Assembly: GCA_030631875.1 (NCBI GenBank)
Contig: DAOVKH010000023.1
Coordinates: 1-13,018, forward strand
DNA length: 13,018 bases
DNA from: Deltaproteobacteria bacterium
GTDB lineage: Bacteria; Desulfobacterota; GWC2-55-46; DRQE01
Direction of reading: 5' to 3'
Position 1 is the stretch's first letter; every line of letters begins with the position of its first letter. Below are positions 7,585 to 13,018 of the stretch, piece after piece. The notes beneath the pieces were generated by a model that searched no databases, had not been told where the DNA came from, and saw nothing but the letters and a program-made list of their open reading frames with translations. Both the position numbers and the translations under genes were made by a program.

Positions 7585-7608
7585 ATAAATAATTAACTGG
7601 TCTATAAA
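7581..7608 (+). promoter_or_regulatory. Candidate promoter for pth overlapping the terminator
   Basis: TTGTAT (7581-7586), a 16-base spacer and TATAAA (7603-7608) form a possible sigma70 promoter. The -35 box uses the last bases of the terminator stem, and the -10 box sits in the second copy of a tandem repeat. A small GC hairpin (TCCGG-TCG-CCGGA, 7616-7628) would fall in the leader. The boxes are only partial matches. Confidence 0.35.
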
Positions 7609-7622
7609 TAATTAATCCGGTC
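7584..7622. repeat. Two-copy 19/20-bp tandem repeat upstream of pth
   Basis: Two adjoining units are seen. Both begin with the identical 13-mer TATAAATAATTAA (7584-7596 and 7603-7615), followed by CTGGTC (7597-7602) or TCCGGTC (7616-7622). The second unit is one base longer. Confidence 0.8.
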
Positions 7623-7658
7623 GCCGGAGTCTTAAGTAAGTTAGGGGGGAGTGGTCTC

Positions 7659-8279
7659 TTGATAGTCGTATTAGGACTTGGAAACCCCGGAGGAGAGTAC
7701 GCCGATACCAGACATAACGTAGGCTTTATGGTCGTCGATAGGTTGGCGGCTGACTGCAATGTTAAGTTCTCTCGCCCAAGCGGCGGACTCGTAAGCACTA
7801 AGGCCGTCATAAGGTCTAAGGATGTCCTTATAGCCAAGCCCGTTACCTTCATGAATAAGAGCGGGGTAGGAGCAAAGAGAGCACTCGGTGAGGCGGGGAT
7901 AGACCTTCGGCCTGACGGAGATTCAGGGTCGGAGGACGACCTTAAAGAGGTCTTGGATATATCAGATAAGGTCATAGTCGTCGTCGATGATTGCGACCTG
8001 CCCTTCGGTGCTATGCGCCTTAGGAAGGGTGGCGGAAGCGGCGGTCAAAAAGGTATAAAGTCCATAGTAGAATGGCTCGGTACAGATAAGTTTTCACGCC
8101 TCAGGATTGGAGTTGGGCGACCTGCCAAGTCAAGTGCCGACGGGCTTGCCGACTACGTCTTGAGTCCCTTTGATAAAGATGAAGAAGAGAGTTTGGAAGA
8201 AGAATTAAAGCGCGGCGTCTTAGCCATTGAGCGGTTCGTAGAGGAGGGCATAGAGGCGGCGATGAATACTTTTAATTAG
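7659..8279 (+). CDS. pth: Peptidyl-tRNA hydrolase
   Basis: Pth cleaves peptidyl-tRNA released prematurely from ribosomes and recycles the tRNA. The 206 residues contain Asn9 and the catalytic His19 in LGLGNPGGEYADTRHNVGF, Asn66 in TFMNKSG, and Asp110/Asp111 in VVVDDCDLPFG. In the usual GGxxGHNG loop this protein reads GGSGGQKG (125-132), so the common His and Asn are Gln and Lys. An extra hydrophilic stretch of about 15-20 residues (about 83-102, DGDSGSEDD) explains the length above the usual 190 or so. The start is TTG at 7659. AGGGGGGAG at 7643-7651 lies seven bases upstream, the protein then begins exactly as the family does, and the nearby GTG at 7651 reads into a stop. The rare TTG start and the GC hairpin in the leader may keep expression low, which is inference. 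The gene is separated from rplY by a terminator. Confidence 0.95.
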   Translation: MIVVLGLGNPGGEYADTRHNVGFMVVDRLAADCNVKFSRPSGGLVSTKAVIRSKDVLIAKPVTFMNKSGVGAKRALGEAGIDLRPDGDSGSEDDLKEVLDISDKVIVVVDDCDLPFGAMRLRKGGGSGGQKGIKSIVEWLGTDKFSRLRIGVGRPAKSSADGLADYVLSPFDKDEEESLEEELKRGVLAIERFVEEGIEAAMNTFN

Positions 8280-8415
8280 AAGCACCGTTGGTGGTGAAAA
8301 AGGTTTGAAAAGTTATAAGCGATAGAGGTAGCCCTGTTATATCTTTAGGCGGGGAGTTTTAGTAAGCGAATCCGTAAACTTAAATAAATGAGATGAAACG
8401 TAACGAAAGGAGTAA
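8280..8415. other. pth-hppA intergenic region without a recognised element
   Basis: This 136-base gap has no gene and no strong terminator. There is only a 4-bp CACC-GTT-GGTG hairpin at 8283-8293. TTGAAA at 8305-8310 lacks a good -10 box at proper spacing. I looked for a riboswitch-like fold and did not find one by eye. The hppA ribosome binding site AAAGGAG lies at 8406-8412. Confidence 0.4.
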
Positions 8416-10446
8416 GTGATAACGATGGAAGGAATGTTAAAGTTCGCGCCCATATTCGCAATAGGGGGCTTGATACTTGCGGCAATAATATATATATCTT
8501 TAAAGAGGCAGCCTCAGGGTAGTGGTACCATGCGTGAGATAGCCGAGATGATACACGAAGGCTCGATGGTATACCTTAAGAGGCAGTATAGGATACTTAT
8601 CATCTTTGTTATACTCATAGCCGTACTTCTTGGAGTCTTCATAGGAATCGATACGTCGATAGCCTATATCGTCGGCGCTATAGCTTCGATGCTGGCCGGT
8701 TTCTTTGGTATGAAGGCGGCGACACGTGCAAACGTCAGAACGGCAGAAGCCGCTAACTTACACAAACCTTCTTCGGCAAAAGCACTTTCGGTTGCCTTCT
8801 TTGGTGGTTCGGTCATGGGCTTGTCGGTTGCGAGCCTCGGACTCCTTGGTGTTAGCGTACTTTATCTAATATACGGAAGCCCTGATACAGCCCACGTCAT
8901 TACGGGCTTTGCCATGGGAGCTTCCACGATAGCATTCTTCGCGCGCGTTGGCGGAGGTATATACACAAAGACGGCCGATGTTGGTGCAGATCTTGTTGGT
9001 AAGATTGAAGCCGGCATTCCGGAAGATGATCCGAGAAACCCGGGTGTCATTGCCGATAACGTCGGCGATAACGTTGGAGACGTAGCGGGCCTTGGAGCAG
9101 ATATCTTTGAGTCCTACGTTGGTTCCATGATAGCCACGATAGCCATAGCCGCGACGGCCGTTGCGGGTTCTACGGTAGGAATGCTCGGCACGAAGAGTGC
9201 CATGATGGGTCTTCCCATATACTTGGCCGTAGTTGGTCTCATTGCTTCTATTATCGGTATTGCCGGTATGAAGCTTCTTCAGAACACAGACCCTGCCTCG
9301 GCACTTCGTAATTCAACGATAGTCTCCTTGGTATTATTTCTGATATTTGGCTTCTTTACGGTAAAGGCACTCGGCATAGGCAGTGGCGTTTACATTGCCG
9401 TACTCTGTGGTGCTCTCGGCGGATTCGCCATAGGGCTCATAACCGAGTACTACACGGCGGCAAAGCCTGTAAGGCGTATTGCCGAAGCCAGTGAGACGGG
9501 CGCTGCGACTAACATCATAACGGGTCTTGCAGTTGGTCTCCAGAGCTGTGTGCTTCCGGTAATAACCATCTGTATCGTAATATTCGTATCTAACCACTAT
9601 GCCGGTATCTATGGTATAGGTATAGCGGCGGTTGGTATGCTTGCTACAACAGGACTCATCATGAGTGTCGATGCTTACGGCCCGATAGCCGATAACGCAG
9701 GCGGCATAACCGAGATGAGTGCCCTTGGCGAAGACGTGCGTAAGATAACCGATAACCTTGATGCCATCGGCAACACGACGGCGGCCATAGGTAAGGGCTT
9801 TGCCATCGGTTCGGCGGCTTTGACGGCGTTGGCTATGTTCACGGCCTTTGCGCAGGTTATAAGTGCCGAGATGGGCACAGAGCTGATAATTAAGATAACT
9901 GAGCCGTTAGTTGTTATAGGGCTCTTTATAGGCGGTACGTTGCCGTTCTTCATCGGCGCGCTTACCATGACGAGTGTCGGTAAGGCCGCAATGAAGATGG
10001 TAACAGAGATAAGAAGGCAGTTCAGGGATATCCCGGGACTCCTCGAGGGTAAGAAGGGCGTAAAGCCTGATGTTAACAAATGTATCGATATCAGTACCTC
10101 GGCCGCATTGACCGAGATGATAATCCCTGGTATCGTGGCCGTCTCCTCACCGGTACTCGTTGGTTTCCTCCTCGGCCCTATGGCTCTTGGCGGAATGCTT
10201 GCCGGAGCAACGGTAGCGGGCGTACTCTTAGCCCTCATGATGGCCAATGCCGGTGGAGCGTGGGATAACGCTAAGAAGTATGTCGAGGGTGGTAAGCATG
10301 GTGGTAAGGGTTCTGATGCCCATACGGCCGCAGTCGTCGGAGATACGGTTGGAGATCCCTTCAAGGATACTTCAGGCCCTGCGATGAACATACTCATAAA
10401 GCTCATGAGTATCGTAGCACTCGTAATAGCTCCGCTTATCGTTTAA
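8416..10446 (+). CDS. hppA: Membrane pyrophosphatase, K+-dependent type, probable Na+ pump
   Basis: HppA hydrolyses pyrophosphate and pumps H+ and/or Na+ across the cytoplasmic membrane. It has 676 residues and about 16 hydrophobic helices. The substrate-binding signature is complete: DVGADLVGKIEAGIPEDDPR at 188-207, DNVGDNVGDVAG at 214-225, the second acidic cluster SVDAYGPIADNAGG at 417-430, and VGDTVGDPFKDTSGP at 641-655. The segment GNTTAAIGKG (452-461) has Ala456 and Gly459. By known family rules these mark the K+-dependent class; K+-independent pumps have Lys and Thr there. GADIFESYVGS (228-238, Glu232) resembles Na+-pumping members, so Na+ (or Na+/H+) transport is favoured but not proven. 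Two starts are possible: GTG 8416, three bases after AGGAG, and ATG 8425, twelve bases after. Neither spacing is ideal. The gene sits between pth and ychF, which are more often adjacent. Confidence 0.96.
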   Translation: MITMEGMLKFAPIFAIGGLILAAIIYISLKRQPQGSGTMREIAEMIHEGSMVYLKRQYRILIIFVILIAVLLGVFIGIDTSIAYIVGAIASMLAGFFGMKAATRANVRTAEAANLHKPSSAKALSVAFFGGSVMGLSVASLGLLGVSVLYLIYGSPDTAHVITGFAMGASTIAFFARVGGGIYTKTADVGADLVGKIEAGIPEDDPRNPGVIADNVGDNVGDVAGLGADIFESYVGSMIATIAIAATAVAGSTVGMLGTKSAMMGLPIYLAVVGLIASIIGIAGMKLLQNTDPASALRNSTIVSLVLFLIFGFFTVKALGIGSGVYIAVLCGALGGFAIGLITEYYTAAKPVRRIAEASETGAATNIITGLAVGLQSCVLPVITICIVIFVSNHYAGIYGIGIAAVGMLATTGLIMSVDAYGPIADNAGGITEMSALGEDVRKITDNLDAIGNTTAAIGKGFAIGSAALTALAMFTAFAQVISAEMGTELIIKITEPLVVIGLFIGGTLPFFIGALTMTSVGKAAMKMVTEIRRQFRDIPGLLEGKKGVKPDVNKCIDISTSAALTEMIIPGIVAVSSPVLVGFLLGPMALGGMLAGATVAGVLLALMMANAGGAWDNAKKYVEGGKHGGKGSDAHTAAVVGDTVGDPFKDTSGPAMNILIKLMSIVALVIAPLIV

Positions 10447-10472
10447 TAAGAGGCGGCTTTATATAATTAATC

Positions 10473-10515
10473 ATAAGGGTCGGCCTTTGAGTACGCAAAA
10501 GAGGTCGGCCCTTAT
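10473..10515 (+). terminator. Long hairpin between hppA and ychF (terminator or leader stem-loop)
   Basis: ATAAGGGTCGGCC (10473-10485) pairs with GGTCGGCCCTTAT (10503-10515) over 13 bp, including two G-U pairs. An inner CTTTG/CAAAAG extension is possible. The 3' flank is TCATTT, only mildly T-rich. It lies 27 bases after hppA and ends seven bases before the ychF ribosome binding site. A TATAAT at 10462-10467, with no good -35, could instead start the ychF mRNA at the foot of this hairpin. Confidence 0.65.
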
Positions 10516-10535
10516 TCATTTAAGGAGAATATAAG

Positions 10536-11633
10536 ATGGGTTTCAATTGCGGTATAGTAGGGTTGCCTAATGTCGGTAAGTCGACGATATTCAATGCCAT
10601 GACAGCGGCTAAGGCCACGGCCTCGAATTATCCCTTCTGCACGATAGAGCCGAATGTGGGGATGGTTATGGTAAGAGACGAGCGTTTAACGAAGATTGCC
10701 GAGCTCGTTAAGCCCGAGAAGATTCTGCCCACGGCCGTTGAGTTTGTCGATATCGCCGGGCTCGTTAGAGGGGCAAGCTCAGGCGAGGGGTTGGGTAATA
10801 AGTTCCTTGGCCATATCAGAAGCGTCGATACGATAGTGCATATCGTAAGGTGCTTTGTCGACGATAACGTAACGCACGTAGATGGCAGGGTAGACCCGAA
10901 GAGCGATATTGAGACTATAAATACGGAGCTTCTTATAGCCGACCTTGAGGCCATAGACAGGCGCATCCCTAAGACCGAGAAGACATCTAAGAGTCCTACC
11001 GCCGAGGGTAAGGCGGCAAAGGTAGAGCTTGAGGCACTCCTTGCGGTAAAGGCTCACCTTGGCGACGGTCTGCCGGCAAGGCTACTCGACGTGGAAGTGC
11101 TGGAGGCTTTAAGCGAGCTAAACCTCCTTACGGCAAAGCCCGTCATATATGTTGCAAATGTCGGTGAGGACGAGATTCTTAGCGGCTCCGATGGCTCACG
11201 CGAGGTCGAGGAGTTCGCAAAGGCCGAGTCCGCGGGCTTTGTTATGATTTGCGGCGGTATTGAGGCAGAGCTGGCCGAGCTGGAAGAGGCCGAGCGAGTA
11301 GTATTCTTAGAGGATATGGGTATAAAAGAGTCCGGCATAGACCTCTTGGCCTTTGAGGCACATAAGCTCCTTGGGCTTATCACCTACTTTACGGCAGGAG
11401 TGAAAGAGGTCAGGGCGTGGACGGTACGGGGCGGTGCTATGGCTCCGGAGGCCGCAGGCGTTATCCATACGGACTTTGAGAAGGGATTCATAAAGGCCGA
11501 GGTCATGGGCTACGACGACTACATTGAGTGTGGCTCTGAAGCGGCCTGTAAGGAACGGGGCTTACTGCGCATAGAGGGTAAGGAATATACCGTCAAGGAC
11601 GGCGACATAATGCACTTTAGGTTTGCCAATTAA
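10536..11633 (+). CDS. ychF: Ribosome-binding ATPase YchF (OLA1/Obg family)
   Basis: YchF is an Obg-family P-loop NTPase that prefers ATP, binds ribosomes and is linked to stress and redox responses. The 365 residues match the usual length of about 363. The P-loop GLPNVGKST is at 9-17, FCTIEPNVG with the redox-relevant Cys35 at 34-42, and the switch II region DIAGLVRGAS at 72-81. NVGE (208-211) stands in place of the GTPase NKxD motif, which explains the ATP preference. A helical insertion follows the G domain (about 125-200), and a C-terminal TGS domain (about 280-365) ends in DGDIMHFRF. AAGGAG at 10522-10527 lies eight bases before the ATG. A long hairpin directly upstream could insulate the gene from hppA or control its leader. 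Linkage to pth, with hppA between, fits the common pth-ychF pairing of bacteria. Confidence 0.97.
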   Translation: MGFNCGIVGLPNVGKSTIFNAMTAAKATASNYPFCTIEPNVGMVMVRDERLTKIAELVKPEKILPTAVEFVDIAGLVRGASSGEGLGNKFLGHIRSVDTIVHIVRCFVDDNVTHVDGRVDPKSDIETINTELLIADLEAIDRRIPKTEKTSKSPTAEGKAAKVELEALLAVKAHLGDGLPARLLDVEVLEALSELNLLTAKPVIYVANVGEDEILSGSDGSREVEEFAKAESAGFVMICGGIEAELAELEEAERVVFLEDMGIKESGIDLLAFEAHKLLGLITYFTAGVKEVRAWTVRGGAMAPEAAGVIHTDFEKGFIKAEVMGYDDYIECGSEAACKERGLLRIEGKEYTVKDGDIMHFRFAN

Positions 11634-11661
11634 GCCGTGACCGGCTAATAGGGGCGGTCAA

Positions 11662-11689
11662 TTGCTAAACCACAAAAGTGCGGTACAAT
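11662..11689 (+). promoter_or_regulatory. Sigma70-type promoter for the 117-residue membrane protein
   Basis: TTGCTA (11662-11667), a 16-base spacer and TACAAT (11684-11689) give a good sigma70 match. The predicted start is near 11696, about 20 bases before the ATG at 11716. Just upstream, TGACCG (11638-11643) can pair with CGGTCA (11655-11660), a weak stem that could help end ychF transcription. Confidence 0.55.
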
Positions 11690-11715
11690 CATAGATTGGG
11701 CATGGGAGATTAAAT

Positions 11716-12069
11716 ATGAATGTAGCACGAGGTATGAGACGAGTCCGTATTGCTATCACAATAATCACTATACCTATAATTGTCTTGGGGGTATTGATTA
11801 CTTACATAGCATCTGTGGACATTAAAAGTAGTAATGGTGCCTTAACCCTACCTGGAGGCCCAGAAGTTTTTGAATCTTATTCGGACGGAACAGTTAGAGC
11901 TCTTTCACCAGAAGATGCACGGGAGAGCATACTGTATGCACTCAAACTATCACGGAAGATGAGAAATCTTGGCATTATCCTTCTTGGACTGTCAGCGGGA
12001 TTGTGGGGATTTTATTGGATTATTGCCGGGTTTAGTTCAAAGAAGCAGCCCAATCAATCACTGGAGTAA
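11716..12069 (+). CDS. Hypothetical two-helix membrane protein
   Basis: I do not recognise a family for this 117-residue protein. GGGAG at 11704-11708 lies seven bases before the ATG, and a convincing promoter stands upstream. After a basic start (MNVARGMRRVR), a hydrophobic helix spans about 12-33. A non-cytoplasmic loop follows (about 34-84), containing LTLPGGPEVFESYSDGTVRALSP in two parts around residues 43-65. A second helix spans about 85-104, with a polar tail (SSKKQPNQSLE). By the positive-inside rule both ends are cytoplasmic. Codon use differs from the neighbours. Of 15 Ile codons I count 7 ATT, 5 ATA and 3 ATC, against about three quarters ATA in the nuoN fragment, and GCA is the commonest Ala codon. 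It stands alone between ychF and a TPR gene. Both the recent-acquisition idea and any function are inference. Confidence 0.75.
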   Translation: MNVARGMRRVRIAITIITIPIIVLGVLITYIASVDIKSSNGALTLPGGPEVFESYSDGTVRALSPEDARESILYALKLSRKMRNLGIILLGLSAGLWGFYWIIAGFSSKKQPNQSLE

Positions 12070-12230
12070 GGACTTGCTAACACCGTATTTAAATCGAAGA
12101 GTTTTGCTTTTTATAAAGGTTTTCTAATTTGAGAGGTTTCGGCCTTCAAGCCGTAAATCCTTCAGTTCAAATTGCTACTTTAACGCTAAATCTGTTTACA
12201 GCCGCCCTGTTATAGTGTTATTTTCTACTT
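12070..12230. other. AT-rich gap before the TPR gene
   Basis: These 161 bases have no supportable gene. One bulged stem-loop is visible: GG-TTT-CGGC (12135-12143) with GCCG-t-AAA-t-CC (12150-12160), loop CTTCAA. A poor promoter candidate for the next gene is TTTACA (12195-12200) with TATTTT (12219-12224), 18 bases apart. No T run follows the stem-loop, so it is not a clear terminator. Confidence 0.35.
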
Positions 12231-13018
12231 ATGAAGAAGGGCGATATAAAGAGAAAGCACCATCAACGGCAGTCCCCTGCTAAGCCAATGCTTAGGCGCG
12301 CAGGGTCTGTAGTTATATTTATATTCTTTACCCTCCTGATATTGTCTTCCCTTACATATTCACGTAACACTCTCTGGTCTTCGGAGACGATTATATGGGC
12401 AGATACCGTAGAGCATAGCCCCATGAAGCCGAGACCTTTGAGTAGCCTCGGTTATGCCTACTTTACCGAAGGTCGATTTGAGAGAGCCTTCAAAGAGTAT
12501 CGGCGTGCCTTGAAGATAGACCCATCATACGCTGGCGCGAGGGTTAATATAGCCTCGTCTCTATACAGGCTCGGACGTTTCGAAGAGGCCATGGCCGAGG
12601 CGAGTGAGGCTCTGATATTGATACCAGATTCGGCCTCATTATACGTACACCTTGGCCTTTCGCAGATGGCACTTGGGCATTACTCTGAGGCCGTAAGCTC
12701 ACTCGAAGATGCCGTTGCCATTGAGCCGCGCCAAGCAGAGTTTAGAGTCAACCTTGGGCGTGCCTACGTTAAGGCCTCTCGTACCGACGAGGCGATAGCG
12801 AGTTACCTTCGGGCAATAGAGATTGAGCCGAGAGTATACCTTGCGCACAATAACCTTGCCAATATTTATCTGAGTATAGGCAGGACGGCCGAGGCCGTGG
12901 AGGGCTACAATAGAGCCATTCAGCTTCGCCCCGACTTCCTTGACGGCTATATTAATTTGGCTATAGCATACCTTAAAACAGGACGTAGAGTTGATGCCAA
13001 AAGGGAGATATCTATAGC
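12231..13018 (+). CDS. Membrane-anchored tetratricopeptide-repeat protein, 3'-truncated by window edge
   Basis: The frame is open from ATG 12231 to the window end (262 residues), with an in-frame TAG upstream at 12213-12215. A very basic N-terminus (MKKGDIKRKHHQRQ) precedes a membrane anchor at about 25-43. A linker of the form R-N-x-x-W...IIWADTVEHSP (45-64) follows, then tandem TPR units from about residue 68. I see at least five 34-residue repeats with the typical LG-x-x-Y, G-x-x-x-EA and A-x-x-x-x-P positions, plus the start of a sixth. The TPRs should lie outside the cytoplasm as a protein-protein interaction scaffold. The linker resembles the junction between the multi-helix glycosyltransferase-like domain and the TPRs in TMTC-like proteins, but that domain is absent here. 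No Shine-Dalgarno is visible before the ATG. An alternative ATG at 12288 also lacks one and would shorten the basic leader. The partner or process is unknown. Confidence 0.85.
   Translation, partial: MKKGDIKRKHHQRQSPAKPMLRRAGSVVIFIFFTLLILSSLTYSRNTLWSSETIIWADTVEHSPMKPRPLSSLGYAYFTEGRFERAFKEYRRALKIDPSYAGARVNIASSLYRLGRFEEAMAEASEALILIPDSASLYVHLGLSQMALGHYSEAVSSLEDAVAIEPRQAEFRVNLGRAYVKASRTDEAIASYLRAIEIEPRVYLAHNNLANIYLSIGRTAEAVEGYNRAIQLRPDFLDGYINLAIAYLKTGRRVDAKREISI

Noticed and set aside
8280..8415. Possible riboswitch upstream of hppA
   Set aside because: The gap length would allow one, but I could not find the conserved stems or core of a fluoride or other known riboswitch. Only weak pairing is present.
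9675..10406. Minus-strand 243-residue open frame opposite hppA
   Set aside because: It is an antisense shadow of the conserved pyrophosphatase frame. It is rich in Pro, Ala and Ser, with no recognisable domain and no independent ribosome binding site. The + strand gene is certain.
11633..11660. Terminator after ychF
   Set aside because: Two short, mutually exclusive stems (AGCCG/CGGCT and TGACCG/CGGTCA) exist, but both are weak and no T run follows, so I did not list it as a terminator.
12070..12230. Remains of a gene in the AT-rich gap before the TPR protein
   Set aside because: All frames are broken by frequent stops, and no stretch resembles a known protein. The longest pieces are under 25 codons.
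1..13018. CRISPR array, insertion sequence, prophage or defence system
   Set aside because: No repeat-spacer pattern, transposase, integrase, terminal inverted repeats or nuclease-like genes are visible. The core is conserved housekeeping and energy genes.

Overview
The window is a contiguous bacterial chromosome segment in which essentially every confident gene reads on the + strand. It looks like a Deltaproteobacteria-grade organism (Desulfobacterota or a relative). The main reason is the run ispE, tRNA-Gln, prs, rplY/ctc, pth, ychF, which I know as a conserved gene order in Geobacter-like and related lineages. Below that level I cannot place it. Base composition is moderate by eye, Ile is written very often as ATA and Ala often as GCC. 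Nothing in the core resembles a phage, plasmid, CRISPR array or insertion sequence.

Region 1 (1-4609) is an energy-coupling membrane cluster. It holds the 3' three quarters of nuoN (complex I subunit N), an MrpD/NuoM-type antiporter-like subunit, an 80-residue two-helix membrane protein whose start overlaps the preceding stop by one base, and a 585-residue NuoL/MrpA-D-type subunit. The two extra antiporter-like subunits and the small protein follow nuoN without the other mrp genes being visible. They may be accessory pumping modules of complex I or a minimal cation/proton antiporter. The 585-residue protein has Asn in place of the conserved pumping Lys of TM7.

Region 2 (4610-8279) is housekeeping: ispE (MEP isoprenoid pathway), tRNA-Gln(TTG), prs (PRPP synthase), rplY/ctc (ribosomal protein L25) and pth (peptidyl-tRNA hydrolase). 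A perfect 12-bp hairpin terminator ends rplY. It is followed by a near-perfect 19/20-bp tandem repeat that carries a possible promoter for pth.

Region 3 (8280-11633) holds hppA, a membrane pyrophosphatase with the K+-dependent signature and probably Na+-pumping, inserted between pth and ychF. A long hairpin separates hppA from ychF (ribosome-associated ATPase). With the nuo/mrp-like cluster, the window carries two ion-motive systems, one driven by redox and one by pyrophosphate released in biosynthesis.

Region 4 (11634-13018) is the accessory end. It has a 117-residue two-helix membrane protein of unknown function, with its own good promoter and codon use unlike its neighbours, and the start of a membrane-anchored TPR protein that runs off the window edge. 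No gene-free stretch reaches 300 bases; the longest gaps are about 110-160 bases and are described below.
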